NCBI GenBank assembly: GCA_030597245.1
Contig: JAUVSF010000004.1
Span: 1 to 33,364 of the forward strand
DNA length: 33,364 nt
DNA from: Acidobacteriota bacterium
GTDB taxonomy: Bacteria; Acidobacteriota; UBA6911; RPQK01; JAPXNP01
Direction: 5' to 3'
This document shows positions 17,297 through 27,963 of this stretch, piece by piece (the stretch's first letter is position 1; each line of letters opens with the position of its first letter). Below the pieces are notes generated by a model. It made no database searches. It was not told the DNA's origin and saw nothing but the letters and a program-made list of their open reading frames with translations. The position numbers and the translations under genes were made by a program.

Positions 17297-17321
17297 AAGT
17301 TTTCGGTACTTGATTAATTCC

Positions 17322-17684
17322 CTATCTCAGCTGCTTACCGATCCCATAACCATGATCAAAGGGGGCTGCTAGTGAAATTCCAGACTCGTCAGGCTGAACC
17401 TGCCAGTCCCGCGTATTCAAATCCATAAGTGTAAACACCATCAGAATTGCCAGGAAGATGAAGCCGGCAGACACGAACAATCCAGTCAGACCAGTGCCAT
17501 AGCGAACATGCATGAAGTAAAGAATCACGAGTGTCGACTTAAAGCAGGCAATCCCGAGAGCCACAGGGAAACTCAGAATCCCTATGTCGTAAAATGCCAC
17601 CTCTACTGTGATCATAGTGAGCAATAGAAGAGTGGCGAAAATCAGGTAGTAGATTCTTGCCGGTATCTTATGTGCTGACATCAA
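17322..17684 (-). CDS. Cytochrome c oxidase subunit IV (prokaryotic type)
   Basis: 120 aa, three predicted TMs; [33 protein letters not shown] is the COX4 signature. Confidence 0.9.
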   Translation of the reverse strand: MMSAHKIPARIYYLIFATLLLLTMITVEVAFYDIGILSFPVALGIACFKSTLVILYFMHVRYGTGLTGLFVSAGFIFLAILMVFTLMDLNTRDWQVQPDESGISLAAPFDHGYGIGKQLR

Positions 17685-18328
17685 CTCCGTCCTATCAGAT
17701 AAAGCAAAGGAAACAGGAATATCCAGACAATATCTACAAAGTGCCAGTACAGCCCCGCCATCTCCACCGGATTGTAGTAGTCAGTCGAGAACCGCCGACG
17801 GTGTGAGAGGGCCACGAGAATTCCCAGAATCGTAATCCCAACGATCATGTGCAGGGCGTGCAGGCCGGTCATGGCGAAATAGAAACAATAAAAAAGTTCG
17901 ATCTGTGCCGCGTAAGAGCTGTCAACAGAGAAGTGAATTCCAGGTATCAGGTGATGCTCATATTTGTCTGCGTATTCCAGCACCTTGACACCGAGGAAAA
18001 CTCCACCGAGCAGGATCGTCAGGAGCAGGAACAAAATGATCCCTTTTCGTTTACCGTGTTGTGCGGCTTGAACGGCCAGCGCCATGGTGAGGCTGCTGCA
18101 GATCAAAACGGCCGTATTGAAGGCGCCCATCAGGTAATCCAGGTGGTCACTCCCAGCTGCGAAGGCAGCTGGATACTTAGTCCGATAGAATCCGTAGGCT
18201 GTGAACAGGGCGCCGAACATCATCACCTCGGTGATCAGGAATGACCACATGCCGAGGTTGGCAGTTTCCCTTTGCTGCTCAGCTGTCTCGAACTGATGTG
18301 CCACCAGGCCGGAATGTGCCTCAGACAA
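17681..18328 (-). CDS. ctaE: Cytochrome c oxidase subunit III
   Basis: 215 aa; [64 protein letters not shown]. Confidence 0.96.
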   Translation of the reverse strand: MSEAHSGLVAHQFETAEQQRETANLGMWSFLITEVMMFGALFTAYGFYRTKYPAAFAAGSDHLDYLMGAFNTAVLICSSLTMALAVQAAQHGKRKGIILFLLLTILLGGVFLGVKVLEYADKYEHHLIPGIHFSVDSSYAAQIELFYCFYFAMTGLHALHMIVGITILGILVALSHRRRFSTDYYNPVEMAGLYWHFVDIVWIFLFPLLYLIGRS

Positions 18329-19952
18329 CTTCTTCCTCCAATCGTGAATAGTCGTAGGCTTCCTCTTCCACTACGGGGATTGTGTCGAAATTGTGTTTAG
18401 GCGGTGGCGAAGGGACCGTCCATTCAAGGCCCTTGGCATTCCAGGGATTCGCAGGAGCTGCTTTCCCCCTGAACAGGGACCAAGTGAGATAAAAAGCAGG
18501 GAAGGCGTAGCCTATCGCCAGAATTGAGGCTCCCGCCGTGGAAAGAACCTGGAAGATCTGAAACTCATCAGGGTAAACGTGATATCGCCGGGGCATCCCA
18601 AGGTATCCAACCAGGAACTGCGGGAAGAATGTGAGGTTGAATCCAATGAAGATAATGATTGCACTTAGCTTGGCCCAAGCCTCCGAATAAAGTTTGCCCG
18701 TAATCTTGGGCCACCAGAAGTGCAGCGCTGCCAGATAACCCATGATGGCGCCGCCAACCATGATGTAATGAAAATGAGCCACCACGAAATAGGTGTCGTG
18801 TACGTGCACGTCGAGTCCGAGGGCGCCTAGAAAGAGCCCCGTTAATCCGCCGACCGTGAACAGACCCAGAAACCCGAAGACGTAAATCATCGGCGTCTCG
18901 TACGAAATAGAGCCTTTGTACATTGTCGCGGTCCAGTTGAAGACTTTCACCGCAGAGGGAATTGCTACGAGCATCGTCAGAATCGAAAAGACCATGCCCG
19001 CAAAGATTGATTGGCCGCTTGTGAACATATGGTGTCCCCAGATCAGGAATCCGAGCACCGCAATAGCTAAGCTGGAGAACGCCACAAATCCATACCCGAA
19101 GATCCGTTTCCGGCTGAAGCAGGCCACCACCTCACTGATCACTCCCATAGAGGGCAGGATCATGATGTATACAGCAGGGTGAGAATAGAACCAGAACAGA
19201 TGCTGGAACAGAACCGGGTCACCCCCCAGCGCCGGATCAAATATCCCGACACCAAAGACCCTCTCCAGGAAAACCAGGAGAATTGTAATCGCGACAACCG
19301 GGGTTCCAATGAGCATGATGAGCGACGTCGCATAATGGGCCCAGACAAAGAGCGGGAGACGGAACCAGGTTAGGCCGGGGGCTCGCATCTTGTGGATCGT
19401 CACCACGAAATTGAGTCCCGTCAGGATCGACGAGAATCCGGTAATGAAGACGCCGATCGCGGTCAAGCCGACAGCTGTTTTCGAGTAAGTGCTGCTGTAG
19501 GGTGTATAAAACGTCCAGCCTGTATCCACACCACCGAAGAGGACGACCGCGAAGGTCGTCATCCCACCGATTGCGAAGACATACCAACTGAGCAGATTGA
19601 TCCTTGGGAAAGCGAGGTCTCGGGCCCCGATCATGAGCGGAATCAGGAAGTTTCCCATTACGGCAGGGATGGAGGGGATCAGGAAAAAGAAAATCATCAC
19701 CAGGCCATGCAGGGTAAAGAGCTTGTTGTAGGTGTCGGAACTGACCAGGTCGCCTGCGGGGGTCAAGAGCTCCAGCCTGATAAGAACCGCGAAGAGGCCT
19801 CCGATCACGAAAAAGACACTGATCATGATCAGATAGAGAATTGCAATCCTCTTATGGTCCGTGGTGAGTAGCCACGATTTGAGTCCGTAACCAGCAGTCA
19901 AGTAGTTATTGTCAGGCTCCGGACGACTCGCAGCAGCGACGGTATTACTCAT
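18321..19952 (-). CDS. ctaD: Cytochrome c oxidase subunit I, heme-copper oxidase A2-type
   Basis: 543 aa; [24 protein letters not shown] (YSHPxV), [22 protein letters not shown] (K-channel Lys), [17 protein letters not shown]. Confidence 0.97.
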   Translation of the reverse strand: MSNTVAAASRPEPDNNYLTAGYGLKSWLLTTDHKRIAILYLIMISVFFVIGGLFAVLIRLELLTPAGDLVSSDTYNKLFTLHGLVMIFFFLIPSIPAVMGNFLIPLMIGARDLAFPRINLLSWYVFAIGGMTTFAVVLFGGVDTGWTFYTPYSSTYSKTAVGLTAIGVFITGFSSILTGLNFVVTIHKMRAPGLTWFRLPLFVWAHYATSLIMLIGTPVVAITILLVFLERVFGVGIFDPALGGDPVLFQHLFWFYSHPAVYIMILPSMGVISEVVACFSRKRIFGYGFVAFSSLAIAVLGFLIWGHHMFTSGQSIFAGMVFSILTMLVAIPSAVKVFNWTATMYKGSISYETPMIYVFGFLGLFTVGGLTGLFLGALGLDVHVHDTYFVVAHFHYIMVGGAIMGYLAALHFWWPKITGKLYSEAWAKLSAIIIFIGFNLTFFPQFLVGYLGMPRRYHVYPDEFQIFQVLSTAGASILAIGYAFPAFYLTWSLFRGKAAPANPWNAKGLEWTVPSPPPKHNFDTIPVVEEEAYDYSRLEEEVV

Positions 19953-20940
19953 TCCTCTGTTCCTCTAATTCCTTTCCTCCGCGTGGTTCAGAAGTGGAGT
20001 CTTCAGTGTCGAGATTCAGTGACTTTATGTAAGCGACCAATCTGAGTAACTCTTCTTCATTTACCTGCCCCTTATATGTGGGCATCAGTGGTCCGTATCC
20101 TGCCACAAGCTTGGCGGCGGGCAGCAGAATGGACTCGCGAATATAGCTGTCGTCCGCCGTGATAGCGTTCCCGGTCAGCAATTCAACCGCCCTACCGTGG
20201 AGGCCATATAGACTGGGCCCTCGCGGGTCGCCCTCCTGCGCATGACAGGTCCCACAACCGAGCTGGTTGTACAATTGTTCGCCCGCCTGTGCCATTGACA
20301 GGGTCGCTGCCGACTCCCGTGCCAACCAATCCTGGTAGTCAACGGGTTCCATCGCGTAGACAGACCCTGTCATCTGGGAATGTTTGGTTCCGCAGTATTC
20401 GGCACAGAACAGATGGTATTTGCCTGGTTTCGTGGCTTCGAACCAAGCCGTAGTGTATCGGCCGGGCAAAACGTCCATTTTCATCCTGAAAGCCGGCACA
20501 AAGAAACTGTGGATTACATCTTCCGACGTCATGATCAGCTTGACTGGAGTACCCACCGGAACATGAAGCTCGTTTATCTCCCGATTTCCTTCAGGGTGCT
20601 GGATTTTCCACATCCACTGTTTCCCGACGACGTAGACGTTCATTCCTTCAGCCGGCGGTGTGAACATATCGAAATACAGGACGGCTCCCCAGCCGAACAT
20701 GGCCATGCCCAAAATGAAAGGAATGACGGTCCACAGGAGTTCCAGTTTGAGTGAACCGTGGATTGGCTTCGGGCGCTCATCTTCACTGCGACGCCGAAAC
20801 CTGATTGCGAAGAAAGTCACGAGAAGCATGACAAGTAAGAAAAAGAACACACTCACCGCTGTGATGAAAAAGTAGAGCGCGTCAACTTTCCCCGCCATCG
20901 TAGATGCCACTTCAGGAAGGATTTGAATATTGGACAACAT
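19945..20940 (-). CDS. ctaC: Cytochrome c oxidase subunit II with fused C-terminal cytochrome c domain (caa3-type)
   Basis: 331 aa; CuA motif [16 protein letters not shown]-terminal [25 protein letters not shown] (CXXCH). Confidence 0.96.
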   Translation of the reverse strand: MLSNIQILPEVASTMAGKVDALYFFITAVSVFFFLLVMLLVTFFAIRFRRRSEDERPKPIHGSLKLELLWTVIPFILGMAMFGWGAVLYFDMFTPPAEGMNVYVVGKQWMWKIQHPEGNREINELHVPVGTPVKLIMTSEDVIHSFFVPAFRMKMDVLPGRYTTAWFEATKPGKYHLFCAEYCGTKHSQMTGSVYAMEPVDYQDWLARESAATLSMAQAGEQLYNQLGCGTCHAQEGDPRGPSLYGLHGRAVELLTGNAITADDSYIRESILLPAAKLVAGYGPLMPTYKGQVNEEELLRLVAYIKSLNLDTEDSTSEPRGGKELEEQRNE

Positions 20941-21047
20941 GACCTTAGTTGAATCCCTTACCGTTTCGAATTAGACACGGTCCGGCATTCGGCGTAATCC
21001 ACGGCTGATCCATGTAATTTTGTTTAACCAGTCTTCTTTTCAAATTC

Positions 21048-21863
21048 TCAGGCACTCGCCCGCGCCTCTTTTCTGCGGTCCTTCCTCAATAAAACGAAGA
21101 GCAGAAGTCCCAAACCCAAGATTGTGAGAACCCCCGCGACCCTCAGAATGGAAAGGATCGTGAATGTGTATTTGCCTGTCAAAGGGTTGTAGTGGTAGCA
21201 GAAGAGCAGGATTTGATCCACAGGCGAGCCGATCTGATTGGACGAAGCCTCCACCAACCCAAGGCGCATATCGCGGGGCGAGTACTCAACCCCGTAAAAG
21301 TAGCGTGCCACTTTCCCCTCCGGAGTGAGCACCATGATCCCGCTGGCATGGGCATACTCGCCGGACTCGGGATCGTATGCATAACGAAAACCAACTGCGT
21401 CGGCAAGGGGTCTGATCTGGTCTTCAGTTCCTGTCAGGAAGTGCCACCCGTTTTCAGCTCCCTCCCGCCTGTAGCTCTCGAGGTACTGGGCCTTTTTTGT
21501 GGATGCAATACTCGGTGTCTCTTTAGGGTTGATGCTAACCGTGACAATCTGGAACTCTTGGCCGGCGCTGAAGTTCATGGCTCTGAGTGCACGCACAGTC
21601 CCATTCAGGATGAGCGTGCAGAGCATCGGGCATTCGTAATAGACAAGGGTGAGAATTACCGGTTTCTCCCCAAAGTACTGCCCTAGAGTTACTTTCTGGC
21701 CGCTTTCATCAAGGAACTCTAAATCGAGTGGGACCTGGGAGCCCAGTTTCTGGTCCAGTCCAACATTCTCGAGGATGTCCAAGCCGGCATCTGAGGGCTG
21801 AGCCAAGACATGCGGCAATTGGAGAACTGCAAAAACTGTTGCGATAGTGATTAGCCTTCTCAT
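21048..21863 (-). CDS. SCO1/SenC-family copper chaperone
   Basis: 271 aa; GEKPVILTLVYYECPMLCTLILNGTV (CxxxC); signal peptide and C-terminal TM anchor. Confidence 0.92.
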   Translation of the reverse strand: MRRLITIATVFAVLQLPHVLAQPSDAGLDILENVGLDQKLGSQVPLDLEFLDESGQKVTLGQYFGEKPVILTLVYYECPMLCTLILNGTVRALRAMNFSAGQEFQIVTVSINPKETPSIASTKKAQYLESYRREGAENGWHFLTGTEDQIRPLADAVGFRYAYDPESGEYAHASGIMVLTPEGKVARYFYGVEYSPRDMRLGLVEASSNQIGSPVDQILLFCYHYNPLTGKYTFTILSILRVAGVLTILGLGLLLFVLLRKDRRKEARASA

Positions 21864-21894
21864 GTTAGTTCCTTACTGCCCTTCTCTTGAAACC

Positions 21895-22311
21895 TTATTT
21901 CTCAGGTGAATCCCCGCCGCTTTCTCTTGCAGGAAGTCCAGTTTCACTAATTATCTGAATGGCCCGATCGATGGGGATACGAAACGTCCCAGTGTCTTCG
22001 TCAACCCACTGGTAGCTATTCAGGCGCTCTTCTTCCCAGCCCTGAACCAGCACCAACTCTTCAGCCGGATTGGCCTGGAGTCTCGGGCCAGGAGGAATCT
22101 GCACAATGTCCACGAGTGGTGAAACCTCTGTGCCAGTCCGCTCAAATTTGAATTCAAGGAAGTCATAGAGTCCGGTCATGAGCAACATGACAACGAGCAA
22201 AAGGACTGCAAGCCCCGCCAGAAACAGAACAACCACCTTGATTTCGACGTCTGACTTTTCGTATCCCTCGTTTTCCTGTCCGATACTCTCTGAATCCAAC
22301 TCTTCACTCAT
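21895..22311 (-). CDS. Small single-TM protein of respiratory operon, unknown function
   Basis: ATG at 22311 with GGAG 5 nt upstream: MSEELDSESIGQENEGYEKSDVEIKVVVLFLAGLAVLLLVVMLLMTGLYDFLEFKFERT..; C-terminal DEDTGTFRIPIDRAIQIISETGLPAR. The ORF-track N-terminus (22312-22374) is translated repeat. Confidence 0.75.
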   Translation of the reverse strand: MSEELDSESIGQENEGYEKSDVEIKVVVLFLAGLAVLLLVVMLLMTGLYDFLEFKFERTGTEVSPLVDIVQIPPGPRLQANPAEELVLVQGWEEERLNSYQWVDEDTGTFRIPIDRAIQIISETGLPARESGGDSPEK

Positions 22312-22316
22312 ATACT

Positions 22317-22356
22317 CCAACACCCCATTACTCCATTTATCCATTACTCCAATCCC
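22317..22356. repeat. Degenerate octanucleotide tandem array (5 units)
   Basis: CCAACACC CCATTACT CCATTTAT CCATTACT CCAATCCC in unbroken 8-nt register. Confidence 0.75.
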
Positions 22357-22491
22357 AATTAAGGAAGGAGCCAATTATGATTGTTACAGTCCTGTCTCTA
22401 ATCTCCCGGGCTGCATCGTTCCTGTCGAGTCCTGTCTCATGAGTGGTGGAATCAAGATCCTCAACTTCCGCGGGGCCCTTTCTTCAAATCT

Positions 22492-23118
22492 CTATTCAGT
22501 TGCGGCCTCCTCAAGCTTCTCTAGATCCTCTTCCGAAACATCCCCGTAGCTTGCATTCTGACTGAGCTGCAGGGCACGAATATAAGCCGCGATCGCCCAT
22601 CGATCTCGCGGCTGGACGCGACTGGAATAGCTGAACATAGCTCCGAACCCATTCGTCATCACATCGAAGAAGTAGCCCGGCGGCGCCTCCCGAAGCCTCG
22701 CGATGTGGAAGGAAGGAGGTTGTTTCATTCCACGCCTTACAATGATGCCCCTCCCGGTTCCCACCTTGTCGTGGCAGGGCGAACAGTAAATGTTGTACCG
22801 GTCTTGTCCTCGAACCAGGGTATCCTGCGTGATCGGGAAGGGGAATAACTCGGAGTCTCCTCCGTCCATCTTTCCCGTATAGAGGAGTTCACCCTGTCTT
22901 AGCCCACCCTGAGGTATCGTGCCCTCGGGAGGAATTCTCGATGCCTGACCGTCTGCAAAGAACTCGCTGGCCTCGTAAGACTCATACTTGGGCTGGTCGT
23001 GCATGTCGAGTCTGCAAGACGAGAAGAGCAGTGTCAGCCCTGCTAGAAAGACAAGCCCTTTCCGGCTCGGTTTTCCGGTTTCGGCTGCCTCAATGCTTGG
23101 TTCTCTGTAGTGCTTCAT
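22492..23118 (-). CDS. actE: Alternative Complex III subunit ActE (monoheme cytochrome c lipoprotein)
   Basis: 208 aa; lipobox-like LLFSSC; CRLDMHDQPKYESYEASEFFADGQASR; RGQDRYNIYCSPCHDKVGTGRGIIVRRGMKQPPSFH. Confidence 0.95.
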   Translation of the reverse strand: MKHYREPSIEAAETGKPSRKGLVFLAGLTLLFSSCRLDMHDQPKYESYEASEFFADGQASRIPPEGTIPQGGLRQGELLYTGKMDGGDSELFPFPITQDTLVRGQDRYNIYCSPCHDKVGTGRGIIVRRGMKQPPSFHIARLREAPPGYFFDVMTNGFGAMFSYSSRVQPRDRWAIAAYIRALQLSQNASYGDVSEEDLEKLEEAATE

Positions 23119-23154
23119 TACTGATTTCTCAAGCGGGTCCGCGGTTTCTCCGAA

Positions 23155-26100
23155 TCAGGCCTGCTCCTCCTTTTCCGAGATCTCCCCGTTTGCGTTCCTG
23201 AGTCTAGCCAGGTAACTGGTACGGGGCCTCGTGTTGAACTGGTCAAGCATTGTGTAGTTTCGATCGTTTTTCTTGAGCTGGGCGACTCGGCTTGTCGGGT
23301 CATTGAGATCGCCGAAAACGATGGCATCCGCCGGGCAAACCTGCTGACAAGCCGTTACGATATCTCCGTCTTCTACCTTTCTGTCCTCTAGTTCCGACTG
23401 GATCTTTGCCTGGTTGATCCTCTGGACGCAATATGTGCATTTCTCCATTACCCCTCGGCTTCTGACTGTCACATCCGGGTTTCTCTGCAACTTCAGTGTC
23501 TGGGTCTGCCAGTCGGAGTAGAGAAAGAAATTGAAGCGACGCACTTTATAAGGACAGTTATTCGAACAGTAACGAGTGCCGATGCAACGGTTATACACCA
23601 TGTCATTGAGCCCCTCGTCACTATGTGAGGTCGCAGCCACCGGGCAGACTGATTCGCATGGAGCATTTTCGCACTGCTGACACATCACAGGTTGGTGGAC
23701 CGTATCGGGATCATCCAGGGAACCCTTGTAGTAGCGATCGATGCGGAGCCAGGGCATCTCCCGCCCCTTCGAGACTTGATCTTTCCCGACAACTGCAATG
23801 TTGTTCTCAGCCTGGCAGGCAATCACACATGCGTTGCAGCCGATACAGGAGTTCAGATCGACAGCCATCCCCCACGAATAACCAGTGTATTCCCAGGGGG
23901 GATAAAGGGCGGCGTCCTCTCCAAGGTCGTGGTCCATCTCATGGATGACACCTGGATTCGCTACGAATTCTGCCAGGTTGACTTCCCTGCTCAGGTTTCG
24001 TCCTTCCATTGAGAAGTGATGCTGAGTACAGGCCAGGGGGTACCGGTCCGATGTAGGCGTCAATGTGAGGCCTGCCCCACCCCAAAGGGCATTCGATAAA
24101 CGGAACGGGTAGGCATTAAACCCGCAGCCCTTTGCTACACGGCCGGCCGTACTCCTCCCGTATCCAAGATGGAGTGTCACGGCACCTGCGGGGTGTCCCG
24201 GTTGAATCCATACAGGAGCTTGAATTGTTGACCCTTGATACCCGAGTTCAACGACCTGTTCATTTTCGAGGTTCAGTTCCTCGGCAGTCGCGGGCGATAT
24301 AAGCGCAGCGTTGTCCCAGGTGAGTTTGGTCAACGGCTTAGGGAGTTCCTGCAGCCAGCCGTTGTTTGCAAAACGGCCGTCGAGTATCGAAGGATCAGGC
24401 CTGAGGATCAATTCCAAACCCGTCTCCTCTGTGGTGCCCGAGTTGGCCCACGCATCCAGAACCGTCTCCTGGTTGACGGACAAGAGTTGTTCCGGGGCGG
24501 AGGAGTCTTCAATTAAGCCATCATGCACAGTTCGGCGCCACCACATTTCAAAGTCGATCGAAACACCCGTATTCTGCCAGTACTGCCGGACCAGGTCGTA
24601 ACTGGATATCGAACTGTCCCCCAGCAAGGTGGCCATTACCTGACAGGCGGTTTTGGAGCGATATAGGGGCTCAATCAGAGGTTGAATCACTGATACGGTT
24701 CCGTCGAACGCCCGAATATCTCCCCAGGCCTCCAGATAATGTGACTCGGGAACGTGCCAGTGGCAGAGTTCCGATGTTTCATTCAGCTGGGCGCTCAAAT
24801 GAACTCTCAGTCCAACGCTCTGGAGGCTCTTCCCGAATTCCAGGTCAGCTGGTGCATCAAAAACGGGATTTCCTCCAAGGATCACAAGAGTTTCCACTCT
24901 CCCGGCTGCCATGCCGTTGACTAATTCTCGGAGCGACTCAGCCTGGTTGGAAGGGCGAACCTCGACGGGTTCAGTCAGGAGTACCGTTTTACCCTGATTC
25001 TTGAGAGTCTGGTTGATCAGATGGATTAGCGCGTGGACGCGTGGGGGCAAATGATCCCCTGCAAGAACAACCGAGGTTCCACGGTTTCGGGCCAAGTCTC
25101 GAGCAGCAGCCGTAATCCATGCTGCACTCTCGAGTTCCGTCTCGCGCCGAATTGATGTTTCTATCCCCAACTCTCGAGCCAGGAGGAGGACAAGAGCCTC
25201 TATCTGCCCGGGATTGACCGAAAGTCGATGATCGGCGAGTGTTCCGGTGACTGTTGGAGAGCTCTCCAACATGTACAGTCGGTTCATCCGCGGGTTCGGC
25301 CCTCCAGCTCTTCTTGCCGACGAGAAGTCCTTTGTGTAGCGAATAGCTCCTGGCCCTGTAAACAAGAAATCAGCATCGAGAGAAAGGACGACTTGGGCTT
25401 CATCAAAGCGATAACAGGGGTTCGCGAATTTGCCGAACGCCGCCCGCGAACCTTCGTGGATGTTATCGAGATTCAGAGGCTCATATTGATGCCACTGGGC
25501 CTCCGGCAATTGTTCGAGAAGGCGCTCGAGCTGACTTCCAAGAGTAGGCGAGGTCACAGTCCCCGAAAGAAACCTCAGGCCCTGGCCCTTATTAAGGCGG
25601 AACTGTTCCATCTGTGACGTGAGCGAGGCAACCAAGACTTCCCATGTACGAACACGTCCCCCATTCGTCACCACTTGTGCACGGTCGGGGTCGTAGAGGT
25701 CCAGTATCGAGGCCTGGGTGTAAAGGCTCGTAGCTCCGAGACTGGCTGGATGGCGCGGATTCCCTTCAATTTTTGTTGGACGCCCATCATGGCTTTCAAC
25801 CAGGACCCCATGACCATAGCCGCAAAGGGGCATTGCTGAGGCATAGAACTGCGGTTTGCCGGGGATCAACTCCTCCGGAGCACGAACAAAAGGAACGAGG
25901 CGCTCCTCGGGCTGACGGGTGCAAGCACTAAGTCCCGCAAAGGCGAGAGATGCTCCCATCAATTGAAGGAATCGACGTCGACCAACAGGGTCTGTCCAGG
26001 TGTTGGCGTTCTCAGGGAATTCCCGCTTGATGTATGTCTGGAATTCTTCTGTATCAGCCAATTCTTCGAGGCTTCGCCAGTACTTCGGGCCTGTCGCGCC

Positions 26101-26172
26101 TGCGAGCTTCTCCCGTATCTTGCTCAGATCCAAACTGACAGTCCTTGATTTCTTCGTTCTCATCTGTGACAA
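23155..26172 (-). CDS. actB: Alternative Complex III subunit ActB (molybdopterin-oxidoreductase-like plus four-cluster Fe-S domain)
   Basis: 1005 aa; Tat-like RRRFLQLMGASLAFAGLSAC; VDLNSCIGCNACVIACQAENNIAVVGKDQV; HQPVMCQQCENAPCESVCPVAATSHSDEGLNDMVYNRCIGTRYCSNNCPYKVRRFNFF. Confidence 0.97.
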   Translation of the reverse strand: MSQMRTKKSRTVSLDLSKIREKLAGATGPKYWRSLEELADTEEFQTYIKREFPENANTWTDPVGRRRFLQLMGASLAFAGLSACTRQPEERLVPFVRAPEELIPGKPQFYASAMPLCGYGHGVLVESHDGRPTKIEGNPRHPASLGATSLYTQASILDLYDPDRAQVVTNGGRVRTWEVLVASLTSQMEQFRLNKGQGLRFLSGTVTSPTLGSQLERLLEQLPEAQWHQYEPLNLDNIHEGSRAAFGKFANPCYRFDEAQVVLSLDADFLFTGPGAIRYTKDFSSARRAGGPNPRMNRLYMLESSPTVTGTLADHRLSVNPGQIEALVLLLARELGIETSIRRETELESAAWITAAARDLARNRGTSVVLAGDHLPPRVHALIHLINQTLKNQGKTVLLTEPVEVRPSNQAESLRELVNGMAAGRVETLVILGGNPVFDAPADLEFGKSLQSVGLRVHLSAQLNETSELCHWHVPESHYLEAWGDIRAFDGTVSVIQPLIEPLYRSKTACQVMATLLGDSSISSYDLVRQYWQNTGVSIDFEMWWRRTVHDGLIEDSSAPEQLLSVNQETVLDAWANSGTTEETGLELILRPDPSILDGRFANNGWLQELPKPLTKLTWDNAALISPATAEELNLENEQVVELGYQGSTIQAPVWIQPGHPAGAVTLHLGYGRSTAGRVAKGCGFNAYPFRLSNALWGGAGLTLTPTSDRYPLACTQHHFSMEGRNLSREVNLAEFVANPGVIHEMDHDLGEDAALYPPWEYTGYSWGMAVDLNSCIGCNACVIACQAENNIAVVGKDQVSKGREMPWLRIDRYYKGSLDDPDTVHQPVMCQQCENAPCESVCPVAATSHSDEGLNDMVYNRCIGTRYCSNNCPYKVRRFNFFLYSDWQTQTLKLQRNPDVTVRSRGVMEKCTYCVQRINQAKIQSELEDRKVEDGDIVTACQQVCPADAIVFGDLNDPTSRVAQLKKNDRNYTMLDQFNTRPRTSYLARLRNANGEISEKEEQA

Positions 26173-26810
26173 CTCGAGCAGTTGGTACGGCTTTTGATTT
26201 GATACTCTTCCACGAGTCTTCGCCCCAGTTCCTTCTGGTTCGAAGGTGGAACCCAGCTGACGCTGAATACCTCTTCTCGAGGTCGAACATAGTCTTCAGG
26301 ATTTCGGTGGCACTCGAGGCACCAACCCATGAACAAGGTGTTGACCTGCATCATTAGAGGCATTTGGTCAACCTGGCCATGGCACGTAGTGCAGCCAACC
26401 CCTTTCTTCACGTGGATGCTGTGATTGAAGTAAACAAAGTCGGGTAAATCGTGGACTCGAACCCATTGTAGAGGTGTCCCGGTTCGGTAGCTTTCTCGAA
26501 CCGGCTCCAGGATAGGTGCTTCAGTCCAAACCTGGGAGTGACAGCCCATGCACGTGTGTGTCGGAGGAATCCCTGCGCTGGAGCTTACCTCCACCGACGT
26601 GTGGCAGTAGCGGCAGTCAATCCCCAAACCATTCACGTGGTGCTTGTGACTGAACATCACCGGTTGTTCGCGGAATACGTTGACCTGGCTGAAGTACACT
26701 GAGTAATAGCCTTGATAGTACGCTAAGCCGAGGCCCGCGGCCAGCACCACAACCACACCCACCAGGATCCGTATGAGTATGTTAATATTTGGATGAAACA
26801 GCTGTGCCAT
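26160..26810 (-). CDS. actA: Alternative Complex III subunit ActA (pentaheme cytochrome c)
   Basis: 216 aa; five CXXCH motifs (CRYCH, CMGCH, CTTCH, CLECH, CSSCH); N-terminal TM; overlaps actB start. Confidence 0.97.
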   Translation of the reverse strand: MAQLFHPNINILIRILVGVVVVLAAGLGLAYYQGYYSVYFSQVNVFREQPVMFSHKHHVNGLGIDCRYCHTSVEVSSSAGIPPTHTCMGCHSQVWTEAPILEPVRESYRTGTPLQWVRVHDLPDFVYFNHSIHVKKGVGCTTCHGQVDQMPLMMQVNTLFMGWCLECHRNPEDYVRPREEVFSVSWVPPSNQKELGRRLVEEYQIKSRTNCSSCHR

Positions 26811-27049
26811 AAAGCCAAATCTTCCAGTCAGATGCTGCTATGGACTCCCCTGTATTTACACTTAAATGAAAAAAAGGAAAGACTGAAAAAGTCATCATAG
26901 CATTTCTCAATTTGCCGTGAGATGGTAACGTCCCCAAGACTTGAATTTCGGCGAGTGGGTTTAGTTGTTTGGTCTTAGGCTCCGCGTTGCCGTCCCTGTA
27001 TCAGCGCATGTGAAGAGAGGGCCGTAAGAACTGCTATAATCCGCTGATC

Positions 27050-27652
27050 TTGGGATTGGAAAAGGTCAACATCTTTCGACGGTTGTACAATTGGGTTCTG
27101 GGTCTTTCCGAGAGTCGATACGGGAGCTGGGCCCTATTTGGTATTGCGGTCGCTGAATCTTCGTTTTTCCCCGTCCCTCCCGACGTACTTCTGATTGCTC
27201 TCGCAGTCGGAGCCCCGAAGAAGGCGTTGCGCTTTGCGGGTGTGTGTACAGCTGGATCGGTTTTAGGTGCCTCCATCGGGTATTTGCTGGGTTGGGAATT
27301 GTACGAATTGGTGGGTCGGAAGATCATAGGTTTCTATTCGGCTGAGGAGAGCTATGCTGCAGTGAAGGTGCTTTACGAACGGTGGGATGCAGTGGCGGTC
27401 ATGGTTGCCGGTTTTACTCCGATCCCGTACAAGGTGTTTACGATTGCGGCGGGGGCGTTCCAGATCAATTTTGCTACGTTTATGCTGGCTTCTCTCGTGA
27501 GTCGAGGTGCTCGATTTTTCCTGATCGGGGCGTTGATCTGGTGGTTGGGACCTGGGATTAGGGACTTCATTGACCGATACTTTAACTGGTTGGTGATCCT
27601 GTTCGTTATCTTGCTCATCGGTGGATTTGTAGCCGTGAAATATGTTATGTAG
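27050..27652 (+). CDS. YqaA/DedA (SNARE-associated)-family membrane protein
   Basis: 200 aa; [74 protein letters not shown]. Start uncertain (TTG). Confidence 0.88.
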   Translation: MGLEKVNIFRRLYNWVLGLSESRYGSWALFGIAVAESSFFPVPPDVLLIALAVGAPKKALRFAGVCTAGSVLGASIGYLLGWELYELVGRKIIGFYSAEESYAAVKVLYERWDAVAVMVAGFTPIPYKVFTIAAGAFQINFATFMLASLVSRGARFFLIGALIWWLGPGIRDFIDRYFNWLVILFVILLIGGFVAVKYVM

Positions 27653-27753
27653 ACCCCTTACACTTCAGCCGAAGTTGGAAACCAGGGGAGTGGCTGGGGA
27701 TTGACTGTCCTTGGAGCAGTCGAGAAAGACGATTCCAACTATCAAAGCACTGG

Positions 27754-27830
<77 letters not shown>

Positions 27831-27963
27831 TTACCTTTCAATCCCTATGGGCTGGCGTTGGTTTTCGGTGCAGTTTCCGAATCGGAATTTTTGATCACCA
27901 AATAAGCCCGAAAAGCATTCTTGGCCGAAGTTACGAAGCCCCGGGGATACAGAGAGGCCTCGT

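Noticed and set aside
26811-27049. Promoter for the actA-led operon
   Set aside because: A TTGAGA sequence occurs on the minus strand but no properly spaced -10 could be supported by eye.
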